The notes beneath the pieces are model-generated. The model saw only the letters and a program-made list of their open reading frames with translations, searched no databases and was not told the DNA's origin. A DNA stretch of 64,000 nucleotides. It comes from Rhodocyclaceae bacterium (GTDB taxonomy: Bacteria > Pseudomonadota > Gammaproteobacteria > Burkholderiales > Rhodocyclaceae). Position numbers and translations under genes: made by a program. Shown one piece after another: positions 43,681-51,460 of the stretch. The stretch is taken from the NCBI GenBank assembly GCA_016721505.1, contig JADKHX010000012.1, forward strand, positions 62,001 through 126,000, in the 5' to 3' direction. Each line of letters starts with the position of its first letter. Position 1 is the first letter of the stretch.

Positions 43681-45102
43681 TCAATGGTTTGAGTGCCCCG
43701 ACGTACTCTGAGGTTTGCGAATCTGAACTTCGAACTCTTGCTTTGGTTTGAACATGCGATGCATGGATTGCCCTCCTTCGGCTTTGAAGCGTGCTGGTTC
43801 TGTCATCGCTCCTGCCCACTCAAAGGCGACTTCGCCCGGTGGGTGCTGGTACCAACCGGGGTCTTTGTAATCGCCCGGCTTCTGCTCCTTGCGTACCTTG
43901 AGCACGGAGAACATGCCGCCCATTTCCACGCCACCGAAAGGGCCTTGTCCGGTCATCATCGGAATCGTGTTGTCAGGTAGCGGCATTTCCATTTCTGCCA
44001 TATCGGCCATGCCACGTTCGCCCATCACCATGTAATCGGGAATCAAGTTGGTAATTTTCTTCGCCACGCCGCGATGATCAACGCCGATCATGGTCGGTAC
44101 CTCATGGCCCATCGCATTCATGGTGTGGTGGCTCTTGTGGCAGTGAAAAGCCCAGTCCCCTGGTTCATCTGCGACAAACTCAATTTGCCGCATTTGGCCC
44201 ACGGCCACATCGGTCGTTACCTCATACCACCGGGTACTCTTTGGCGTCGGCCCGCCATCTGTCCCGGTCACCAAAAATTCATGGCCATGCAAATGTATCG
44301 GATGATTGGTCATCGTCAAATTGCCGATACGGATGCGCACCTTGTCGTTTAAACGCACATTGAGGCTGTCAATTCCCGGAAAGATGCGGCTGTTCCACGA
44401 CCACAAATTGAAGTCTGTCATCGTCATGATTTTGGGCGTGTAGCTACCCGGATCAATGTCGTAAGCATTCAGCAAAAAGCAAAAGTCGCGTTGTACCTCA
44501 TCAATCAGCGGGTTTTTGGTTTTCGGGTGGGTCACCCAAAATCCCATCATCCCCATCGCCATTTGTGTCATCTCATCAGCATGCGGGTGGTACATAAAGG
44601 TACCGGGGCGACGGGCGACGAACTCATAGACATAAGTCTTGCCGGGCTGTATGGCAGGCTGGGTCAAGCCAGAAACGCCATCCATGCCATTGGGCAGCCG
44701 TTGTCCATGCCAATGCACACTTGTATGTTCCGGCAATTTATTGGTCACAAAAATACGGACACGGTCACCTTCAACCACTTCAATAGTCGGGCCGGGACTC
44801 TGCCCGTTGTAACCCCACAAATGCGCCTTCATCCCTGGTGCCATTTCGCGCACCACCGGTTCCGCCACCAAATGGAATTCCTTCACACCCTGGTTCATCC
44901 GCCAAGGCAGCGTCCATCCATTGAGTGTGACCACCGGGTTGTACGGGCGACCGCTATTCGGCAGCAGCGGCGGCATGGTGTCCGGCTTGCTCTGCACCAC
45001 CGGTTCTGGCAGCGCGGCCATGGCAACTCGATTCACGGCGGATGCGGCAAGCGCGCCGCCAGCGATACCTGCTGTTCTAAAGAACTGTCTTCTCGAGTTC
45101 AT
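43681..45102 (-). CDS. Periplasmic multicopper oxidase (CopA/PcoA/CueO class)
   Basis: 473 residues. A twin-arginine start, SRRQFFRTAG, indicates folded export. Copper ligands: HWHG near residue 130-132, HPHAD near 178, HPIHLHGHEF near 268-273 and HCHKSHH near 318. Met-rich loops (MGERGMADMAEMEMPLP) are typical of Cu(I) oxidases. It oxidises Cu(I) to the less toxic Cu(II) in the periplasm. This is the periplasmic CopA oxidase, not the P-type ATPase at 35673-38063. ATG follows CCAAGGAATTAACG. Confidence 0.93.
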   Translation of the reverse strand: MNSRRQFFRTAGIAGGALAASAVNRVAMAALPEPVVQSKPDTMPPLLPNSGRPYNPVVTLNGWTLPWRMNQGVKEFHLVAEPVVREMAPGMKAHLWGYNGQSPGPTIEVVEGDRVRIFVTNKLPEHTSVHWHGQRLPNGMDGVSGLTQPAIQPGKTYVYEFVARRPGTFMYHPHADEMTQMAMGMMGFWVTHPKTKNPLIDEVQRDFCFLLNAYDIDPGSYTPKIMTMTDFNLWSWNSRIFPGIDSLNVRLNDKVRIRIGNLTMTNHPIHLHGHEFLVTGTDGGPTPKSTRWYEVTTDVAVGQMRQIEFVADEPGDWAFHCHKSHHTMNAMGHEVPTMIGVDHRGVAKKITNLIPDYMVMGERGMADMAEMEMPLPDNTIPMMTGQGPFGGVEMGGMFSVLKVRKEQKPGDYKDPGWYQHPPGEVAFEWAGAMTEPARFKAEGGQSMHRMFKPKQEFEVQIRKPQSTSGHSNH

Positions 45103-45152
45103 CGTTAATTCCTTGGATATATTGGGTAGGTCATTGCAGCCTTCCTAGCGGA

Positions 45153-46607
45153 TCAATGCGCTGCATCCCCATTTCTGCCGGACGCCATTGCTCCGACCGT
45201 CGCCATCGTGGGCTTACCAATAATGGCAGCTTGCAGTGCGGCGTCGGTAAGCCAGAACTGCTGTTCTGCGGCGATTGCCGCGATGACACTGCTAACTTGA
45301 TCGCGGGTATCGGCAAGTAACTCAAATACGCCGATCAACATGCCGTTGTAGCGCAATACGTTTTCCTCTGAAATCAGTTTGCGCAGTGGCACCACTTCGT
45401 CGCGGTAGTGTTTCGACACGTCAAAGGCCGTCCGGTAGGCCGAATAGCTTTCACGCAAACTGGAGCCGCCAGCGCGGACTGTCGCTTCCAAGCGATTAGC
45501 CGCCGCCAAGGTTTGTGCGTTCATGGCGTCGCGCTGGTTGTCGCCCCAGTCAAAAATCGGCAAGCGTAGACTGACTTCGTAGCCGCGTCTGGACGTTGAT
45601 GTTCCTGCCGCGTTGTCAAACACGGTGTCGCGGCGCACGCCGAGCTCAATGTCAGTGAAACTGGTCACCAGGTTCAAGCCTTGCGCCTTGGCCTGTGCAT
45701 CCAACTCCGCTCGCGCGAGTTGGATGTCCAGGCGCTCTTTGCTGACCGATTTGCTGACGTCTTCGGCTGATCGTGGACCCGCGGGCAGGTCCGGCAATCT
45801 ATCGGGCAACACCAGACTTTCCGCCTGAGATTCTGTCAAGCCCAGCAATCGTGTGAGTTCTTCCCGGGTAGCGACACTCACATGTTGTGCAACCGCCCAT
45901 TGCGTAGCCGCATCGGCGTAAAACGCCTGTTGCCGCGCCCGCTGCAGTTTGCTGAAATTGCCTACGGCTTGCATCCGACGTGCCAACTCGCTGCTTGCCT
46001 GAGCAGCATCGTTGACTTGCTTTGCGTAAACCAGACTTTGCTGAGCAGCAACCGCTCTAACCCAGGCCTGGCGCACCATCGTAACTTGGTCGATGACGGT
46101 GTTGGTAAGACGCAGCTGTTGGTGGGCAATCTGAGCCTCCGCCATTTTGTAGCGTTGCGGCAGGGTCAGCAGGTCAAGCAAGCCAAATGCCAGCAATCGC
46201 TCCAACTCAAGTTCATCGGCAAAACGCAGACGCTGAAACCCAAAGACGGGATTTGCGATTCGTCCGGTTTGCGCTGCGTTCGTCGCATCAGCCCAGTTTT
46301 GCGCCAGCAAGGCTTGCAATGCCGGACTATTGACCAGTGTCAGCCGAACTGCATCGCTCTGTCCGACTGGTTTACTCAGAATCTCGCCAGCGATCTCATC
46401 CATTTCGGCGCGTTGATCATCGCTGCGCACCAGCGCAAGCTGGCCATTGGTAAAGCTGGCAGCTTGCTCGTTGGTATTGGCAACGGATTTGTCGAAATCA
46501 ACAGTGGCGCAGCCGGAAAGAACCAACAATGTGACCACGACCAGCGCCGTTTGCTTACCAGAGCTATTCCCAGAACGACAACTGGGAAGAAGAGTCGAAT
46601 TGCTCAT
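45153..46607 (-). CDS. TolC-family outer-membrane lipoprotein of the cop operon
   Basis: 484 residues. A lipobox (VVTLLVLSGCATVD) follows a longer-than-usual N-terminal lead, so lipidated at Cys near residue 33. The body has long helices with repeats (AGQI..., YNGMLIGVFELLADTRDQVS) of the TolC/NodT type. No RND pump or adaptor is adjacent, unlike cusC, so its partner is not obvious; it may substitute for CopB-type outer-membrane proteins seen elsewhere. Its start overlaps the small upstream gene by a few bases. Confidence 0.85.
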   Translation of the reverse strand: MSNSTLLPSCRSGNSSGKQTALVVVTLLVLSGCATVDFDKSVANTNEQAASFTNGQLALVRSDDQRAEMDEIAGEILSKPVGQSDAVRLTLVNSPALQALLAQNWADATNAAQTGRIANPVFGFQRLRFADELELERLLAFGLLDLLTLPQRYKMAEAQIAHQQLRLTNTVIDQVTMVRQAWVRAVAAQQSLVYAKQVNDAAQASSELARRMQAVGNFSKLQRARQQAFYADAATQWAVAQHVSVATREELTRLLGLTESQAESLVLPDRLPDLPAGPRSAEDVSKSVSKERLDIQLARAELDAQAKAQGLNLVTSFTDIELGVRRDTVFDNAAGTSTSRRGYEVSLRLPIFDWGDNQRDAMNAQTLAAANRLEATVRAGGSSLRESYSAYRTAFDVSKHYRDEVVPLRKLISEENVLRYNGMLIGVFELLADTRDQVSSVIAAIAAEQQFWLTDAALQAAIIGKPTMATVGAMASGRNGDAAH

Positions 46608-46972
46608 GGCTTCCTCTCATGCTCACCGTGCATTTCGGTCTTACTGGGCGTAGCTGAGGCTTTCTCGACAGCATCCGGAAGTCTCGCCTCTCTGGCATAC
46701 ACCCGCCAACCACCAATTTTTTGGACGACATCGTTGGTATCCGACCAAGCGGTGAGCGGCTGCTCGCTATATCCTTGGTACTGAGCGAATACAGAACGAT
46801 ACTGAAATAGCGCCGAGACCATGGCATTAGGTTTGAGAATGGAACTGGTGGCTGGTGTAGACGTTTCCGAAATACTTTGAGCCGAACTTACAGAGGCACT
46901 CAATGCCAGCCAAACAAAAGTGCTCCAGCAAGCTGATCTCAGCACTGCCCATCGATACCTTGATAAATCCAT
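46604..46972 (-). CDS. Small exported protein, first gene of the leftward cop operon
   Basis: 122 residues. Signal peptide-like segment (SACWSTFVWLALSASVSSAQS), then a short domain with SALFQYRSVFAQYQGYSEQPLTAW and VVQKIGGWRVYAREA. The stop overlaps the TolC-type gene. I do not recognise a characterised family, though similar small proteins often lead copA operons. The symmetric CopR-type box lies 77-92 bp upstream, shared with copR. Confidence 0.75.
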   Translation of the reverse strand: MDLSRYRWAVLRSACWSTFVWLALSASVSSAQSISETSTPATSSILKPNAMVSALFQYRSVFAQYQGYSEQPLTAWSDTNDVVQKIGGWRVYAREARLPDAVEKASATPSKTEMHGEHERKP

Positions 46973-47048
46973 AAATCATCCCCCGCGCGCCGCGATGATA
47001 CGGTACCGCATTTTGTAAACGGCATCATTGCAGCACGCTGACTGAGAG

Positions 47049-47064
47049 ATTACATTTCTGTAAT
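47049..47064. promoter_or_regulatory. Perfect CopR-type operator dyad between the cop operon and copR
   Basis: ATTACA-TTTC-TGTAAT is a perfect 6-4-6 inverted repeat. It is 61 bp upstream of the copR ATG and 77 bp upstream of the divergent cop operon, so it likely controls both and allows autoregulation. Confidence 0.75.
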
Positions 47065-47124
47065 TTTCGCCGTCCTCGGTGACATCGGGCGAGAATGACT
47101 CAAGCTAGCCATGTGGATCACATC

Positions 47125-47808
47125 ATGAAAATTCTAGTCGTCGAAGATGAAGTCAAGACTGGGGACTACCTAAAGCAGGGACTGGCAGAGGCTGGCTTCG
47201 TTGTCGATCTGGCGCGAAACGGCGTGGATGGGCTTCACCTCGCATTGATCGAAGCTTACGACTTGGCCATCCTTGATGTAATGCTGCCCGGCATCGATGG
47301 CTGGCAAGTGCTGCAAGGGATCCGCAAGGCCGGAAAGGACATGCCGGCGCTATTCCTGACTGCGCGCGATCAAATTGAAGATCGGGTCAAGGGCTTGGAA
47401 CTCGGTGCCGACGATTACTTGGTAAAGCCCTTTGCCTTCGCTGAACTACTGGCACGGGTCCGCACCTTGCTGCGTCGCGGTAGCCGCAGCAAGGAACCAG
47501 AATTAATGCGGATTGCCGATCTGGAGCTCGATCTGCTGCGTCGTCGCGTCACCCGTGGCAATTGCCGGATTGACCTCACCGCCAAGGAATTCTTGTTGCT
47601 GGAATTACTCCTGCGCCATCAAGGTGAAGTACTGCCGCGCTCGCTGATTGCTTCACAGATATGGGACATGAACTTCGACAGCGATACTAATGTGATTGAG
47701 GTTGCCGTGCGGCGGCTGCGTGCCAAAATGGACGATGACTTCGAACCGAAGCTGATCCATACCGTGCGGGGCATGGGCTATGTGTTGGAAGACGCGCCAG
47801 GGCGCTAA
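47125..47808 (+). CDS. copR: Heavy-metal response regulator CopR/CusR
   Basis: 227 residues. Receiver domain MKILVVEDEVKTGDYLKQGL with phospho-acceptor Asp51 in AILDVMLPGIDGW and Lys in YLVKPFAF. The winged helix follows, with RRRVTRGNCRIDLTAKEFLLLELLLRH and DVNV-type SDTNVIEVAVRRLRAKMDD, the CusR/CopR signature. It activates copper genes when phosphorylated by CopS. ATG 47125 is preferred to a GTG-type or ATG at 47095 upstream because MKILVVEDE is the standard start. Confidence 0.92.
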   Translation: MKILVVEDEVKTGDYLKQGLAEAGFVVDLARNGVDGLHLALIEAYDLAILDVMLPGIDGWQVLQGIRKAGKDMPALFLTARDQIEDRVKGLELGADDYLVKPFAFAELLARVRTLLRRGSRSKEPELMRIADLELDLLRRRVTRGNCRIDLTAKEFLLLELLLRHQGEVLPRSLIASQIWDMNFDSDTNVIEVAVRRLRAKMDDDFEPKLIHTVRGMGYVLEDAPGR

Positions 47809-47845
47809 TTGGCGATCAATTATTTCTATTAGGAGCTATAACGCA

Positions 47846-48289
47846 ATGAAGAAACCAAACCGAAAATCTCTGTTGATGGCGTTAACGCTGAGTGTGCTGT
47901 CCACGCTCAGCTACGCCAACGAACCTAGCGAAGTTACCAATGCGTTTCACGCCGCATTGGTCAAGGGCGATGCCGCTGCCGCGAGTGGGCTACTGGCACC
48001 GGATATCACGATTTACGAATCCGGCTATGTTGAGCGTTCGCGTGCCGAATATGCCGGGCATCACCTGCCCGAAGACATCGCCTTCGCCAAGAAATCGACC
48101 CGACGCGTGTTGCAGCACACTGAGCGCAAAGATGGAAACCTGGCCGTCATTTGGGAAGAAACCGAAACCAAAGCAACGCTCAAAGGAAAGCAAGTCACGA
48201 TATTTGGTACTGAAACCACCTTGCTGCAAAAGACTGGTGATGCATGGTCCATTGTTCATGTGCATTGGTCCTCCCGCAAATCCAAATGA
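47846..48289 (+). CDS. NTF2/SnoaL-like exported protein inserted between copR and copS
   Basis: 147 residues. Signal peptide (SLLMALTLSVLSTLSYAN) then an NTF2-like fold: VTNAFHAALVKGDAAAASGLLAPDITIYESGYVERSRAEYAGHHLPEDIAFA and the closing WSIVHVHWSSRKSK, the DUF4440/SnoaL pattern. Unusual for its place between a regulator and its kinase. His-rich HVHW may touch metal, which is speculation. ATG follows TTAGGAGCTATAACGCA. Confidence 0.82.
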   Translation: MKKPNRKSLLMALTLSVLSTLSYANEPSEVTNAFHAALVKGDAAAASGLLAPDITIYESGYVERSRAEYAGHHLPEDIAFAKKSTRRVLQHTERKDGNLAVIWEETETKATLKGKQVTIFGTETTLLQKTGDAWSIVHVHWSSRKSK

Positions 48290-48331
48290 CGAGTACAGGT
48301 CGGCGCAACTTTGCCTGATCGACTAGGTCGG

Positions 48332-49735
48332 ATGAAGTTTCCGCGCGCATCCATAGCCATTCGATTAACGGCGCTCTTTGCCACGACATCAACGGTCGTG
48401 TTGTTGATGCTTGGCCTGTTGATTGGGTACGAGGTGGAGCAACACTTCGTTGAGCAGGACATGGATCTGATGAGCGGAAAATTGCGTCTCGTTGGCCATT
48501 TGCTGGAGCGGTTGCAAACGCCTGCCGATCTTGATGCCTTGCCGACGCAGCTTGACGACTCACTCGTCGGCCACCACGGACTAACCATCCTGGTGCTCGG
48601 GGCGGACAATCAAAGGCGCTTTGCTACCACGGACGCCGAGTTTCCCGTAGGCTTGCTCGATCGCGCCAGGATCAAGAACCCACCCGTTTCGCAAACATGG
48701 AAATATCCGTTTCCCGATGGACCGATACCGATGCGCGGCATCGCCGCACTGCTGCCGGTTGGCATCCAGGGCATGCAACCCTTGCTGGTTGCCGTGGCGG
48801 TCGACATCACCCACCATCAGGTGTTCATGGCCTCGTTCAAGCGCACACTGTGGCTATTTGTCAGTGTCGCAGCGGTCTTGGCGGGCATCCTTGGCTGGGC
48901 AGTAGTGCGGCGTGGTCTGGCCCCGCTGCACGCCATCGGCGAGGCAGCAGCAGCGGTGACCGCAAGCCGGCTCGACTATCGATTGGCGGTGGACGCTGTA
49001 CCCGTCGAACTAGTCGACCTGGTAGCGACCATGAACGATATGCTCGCGCGGCTTGAAGCGTCATTTCAGCGTTTGAAGGATTTTTCTGCCGATCTGGCCC
49101 ACGAACTTCGCACACCGGTCACCAATTTGATGACGCAAACCCAAGTGGCCTTGGTCAAAGCGCGCACCACTGACGAATACCGCGAAATACTCGCTTCGAA
49201 CGCCGAGGAATTTGATCGCTTGGCACGAATGATTGGCGACATGTTGTTCTTGGCGCAAGCTGACAATGGCCTGATTGTCCCGAATCGCGAACCGGTTGAT
49301 CTGGCTGCAGAGGTCAGCGCCTTGTTCGAGTTCTTCGACGCGCTGGCCGCCGACAAAGCGCTCCATCTTTCGCTGACCGGTAGCGGAACAATTCTTGGTG
49401 ACAAACTTATGTTGCGCCGGGCCGTAGCCAACCTCTTGGCCAACGCGATACGCCACACCCCTGCCCACGGTAGCATCAAGATCGATATCAAGAAAACCGC
49501 TGTTGGAGTCGCGCTAAGCATTGAAAACAGTGGTGATACGATTGCTCCAGAACAGCTACTGAGACTCTTTGATCGCTTTTATCGCGTCGATCAGTCACGA
49601 CACAACATTAGCGATGGTGCCGGCTTAGGTCTGGCCATTACTCGTTCAATAATCCAGGCTCATGGTGGAGAAATTCATGCCGAATCAGGGAGCAATGGCA
49701 CTTGCTTTGAACTGCGGATGACATCATCGCTGTGA
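48332..49735 (+). CDS. copS: Heavy-metal sensor histidine kinase CopS/CusS
   Basis: About 467 residues. First helix in IRLTALFATTSTVVLLMLGLLIG, a periplasmic domain of about 130 residues where CusS-type kinases bind Cu(I)/Ag(I), second helix (LWLFVSVAAVLAGILGW), HAMP, HisKA with LAHELRTPVTNLM, and HATPase with NLLANAIRHTP and GLGLAITRSIIQAH. ATG 48332 has a weak ribosome site; TTG 48311 is an alternative. It phosphorylates CopR on copper excess. Confidence 0.92.
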   Translation: MKFPRASIAIRLTALFATTSTVVLLMLGLLIGYEVEQHFVEQDMDLMSGKLRLVGHLLERLQTPADLDALPTQLDDSLVGHHGLTILVLGADNQRRFATTDAEFPVGLLDRARIKNPPVSQTWKYPFPDGPIPMRGIAALLPVGIQGMQPLLVAVAVDITHHQVFMASFKRTLWLFVSVAAVLAGILGWAVVRRGLAPLHAIGEAAAAVTASRLDYRLAVDAVPVELVDLVATMNDMLARLEASFQRLKDFSADLAHELRTPVTNLMTQTQVALVKARTTDEYREILASNAEEFDRLARMIGDMLFLAQADNGLIVPNREPVDLAAEVSALFEFFDALAADKALHLSLTGSGTILGDKLMLRRAVANLLANAIRHTPAHGSIKIDIKKTAVGVALSIENSGDTIAPEQLLRLFDRFYRVDQSRHNISDGAGLGLAITRSIIQAHGGEIHAESGSNGTCFELRMTSSL

Positions 49736-49780
49736 TGGATTCATATAGTTTTGCTGGGTTTAAACCGGACAAGTCTTTAT

Positions 49781-49808
49781 GACGGCGTGTCACCAGCACC
49801 AACTGGCA
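49781..49808 (+). repeat. Dispersed CCAGCACCAACTG repeat, copy 9
   Basis: Full form GACGGCGTGTCA followed by the exact core and GGCAAAA, in the gap after copS. Confidence 0.78.
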
Positions 49809-49836
49809 AAACGGTGTTTTTTACCCTGCCGCTCGC

Positions 49837-50298
49837 TTAAACATCGCAAGCATATTGAATAAACCCAGCGTTAGCCGCCACTTTGTCGTAGAGCAGTCGG
49901 CCAGCCGCATTGGTCTCATGCGTGAGCCAATACACCCGGCCAATTCCCGCTGCACGAGCAGTGTCTTTCACTGCCTCAATCAGTGCGCGACCGACGCCAC
50001 GGCCACGTAGTGAGGGTTGCGTGAACAAATCTTGCAAATAACAAACCAGCGCCATGCGCGAGGTGCTACGGTGAAAAATGCAGTGCGTGATGCCGACGAT
50101 TTCGCCGTCAATCTCGGCGACGATGGCAACCATTGGTTCGTTGGGATCCAAAAATCTCGCCCATGTTGCGCGGGTGATTTCATCGGCCAGTGAGGTGTCG
50201 CCGTGGCGACCATAGAATGCGTTGTAGCCATCCCATAGCGGCTTCCATGCGGCGTAGTCTTGCGCGGTAATCTGGCGTGTGGCGATTTTTGTTTCCAT
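49837..50298 (-). CDS. GNAT family N-acetyltransferase
   Basis: 153 residues. Acetyl-CoA-binding motif A is LFTQPSLRGRGVGRALIEAV near residue 90, after ALVCYLQDL; motif B is GRVYWLTHETNAAGRLLYDKV. The C-terminal AGFIQY completes the fold. ATG 50298 (METKIATRQITAQDY) is the natural start, since the frame from 50415 adds unrelated residues that overlap the alkA start. Acceptor substrate unknown. Divergent from alkA. Confidence 0.85.
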   Translation of the reverse strand: METKIATRQITAQDYAAWKPLWDGYNAFYGRHGDTSLADEITRATWARFLDPNEPMVAIVAEIDGEIVGITHCIFHRSTSRMALVCYLQDLFTQPSLRGRGVGRALIEAVKDTARAAGIGRVYWLTHETNAAGRLLYDKVAANAGFIQYACDV

Positions 50299-50343
50299 GG
50301 CATGTAATTCCTGTGTTAACCCGACTGCAAGTATGGCCGAAAT

Positions 50344-51255
50344 ATGACGCATCAAATCAATTGCGAGATCACGCTGCCAAGCAACTATCGCCCTGCTGAC
50401 GCGTTGAAATTTCACGCCCGCGATGTCACCGGTTTTTCAGAAATCGTGCGCGACACGGTAATTAGAAAGGGCCTGGTGTTTGATGGCGTGCCGACGCTGG
50501 CCACGATAGAGCTTGGCAAGAAAAAAGCGCGCTGTACATTGGCGTTTGATGCTGTCGTCGAACTTGATTCGCGTACCTGCAAAGCGCTGATGCGCCGTTT
50601 ACTCGGGCTGGTGATTGATGCCGATAGCTTTGAGCAAGCGATGCAATCGCATCCAGAACTAGGGCCAACGATACGTGCGCAAACGGGGCTGCGTTTGCCG
50701 ATGGCGGCGACTGCTTTTGAAGCGCTCATCTGGGCTGTCACCGGCCAGCAAATCAATCTCGGTGTGGCGCTGCAATTGCGCCGCCGATTAATCGCACTGA
50801 CCGGGCTGCAACATTCATCGGGAGTCGCTTGCCATCCCGATGCGCAAGCCGTCGCCAAACTCACCGCCGACCAGCTTGGGCAAGCGAAATTTTCACGCGC
50901 CAAAACCCAGACCATACTCACCGTCAGCCAGATGGTTTGCACCGGTGAATTGCCGCTCGATCAATGGCAACGTGAACCAATCAATGCAGAACGCAACGCA
51001 GAACGCATTAATGCACAACTATTAGCGATACGCGGCATCGGGCCATGGACTGCCAACTACACATTGCTGCGCGGCTTTGGCTGGGCGGACGGCTCGCTGC
51101 ATGGCGATGTCGCGGTACGCAATTCCTTGCAAGAAATATTGCAGCAAGCCGACAAAGTTTCCATCCCGCAGGCCGAACAATGGCTGGCTCAGTTTTCACC
51201 GTGGCGCTCGCTCACCGCCGCGCACCTGTGGGCACGGCTGGCCAAAACGACGTAA
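50344..51255 (+). CDS. alkA: DNA-3-methyladenine glycosylase II (AlkA-like)
   Basis: 303 residues. N-terminal TBP-like domain, then the HhH-GPD fold with EALIWAVTGQQINLGVALQLRRRL near residue 125. The helix-hairpin-helix is LLAIRGIGPWTANYTLLRGFG near 223, followed by the catalytic Asp of SLHGDVAVRN. It removes alkylated bases from DNA. This is the stand-alone form without an Ada-type regulatory domain. Confidence 0.9.
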   Translation: MTHQINCEITLPSNYRPADALKFHARDVTGFSEIVRDTVIRKGLVFDGVPTLATIELGKKKARCTLAFDAVVELDSRTCKALMRRLLGLVIDADSFEQAMQSHPELGPTIRAQTGLRLPMAATAFEALIWAVTGQQINLGVALQLRRRLIALTGLQHSSGVACHPDAQAVAKLTADQLGQAKFSRAKTQTILTVSQMVCTGELPLDQWQREPINAERNAERINAQLLAIRGIGPWTANYTLLRGFGWADGSLHGDVAVRNSLQEILQQADKVSIPQAEQWLAQFSPWRSLTAAHLWARLAKTT

Positions 51256-51406
51256 AACCACGAATTACCGATTACATCGCCTTACAGTCAGGCGTAAATT
51301 GAGAATCCAGTGGAACTAAAATCGGTCGCGTTGGCATGTAGGTTGGGCGTTCACACACCTGCTCAGAACAACGTTTTGACCGGCTGGTAGTTTTGTTTGT
51401 TATTTT

Positions 51407-51419
51407 TCACCAGCACCAA
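51407..51419 (+). repeat. Dispersed CCAGCACCAACTG repeat, copy 10 (partial)
   Basis: CACCAGCACCAAA, only the first ten core bases match. Upstream of the protease gene. Confidence 0.45.
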
Positions 51420-51460
51420 AGACGGTTTCAGATCCGTCCGTGAAACTTAATGAGGCAAAG

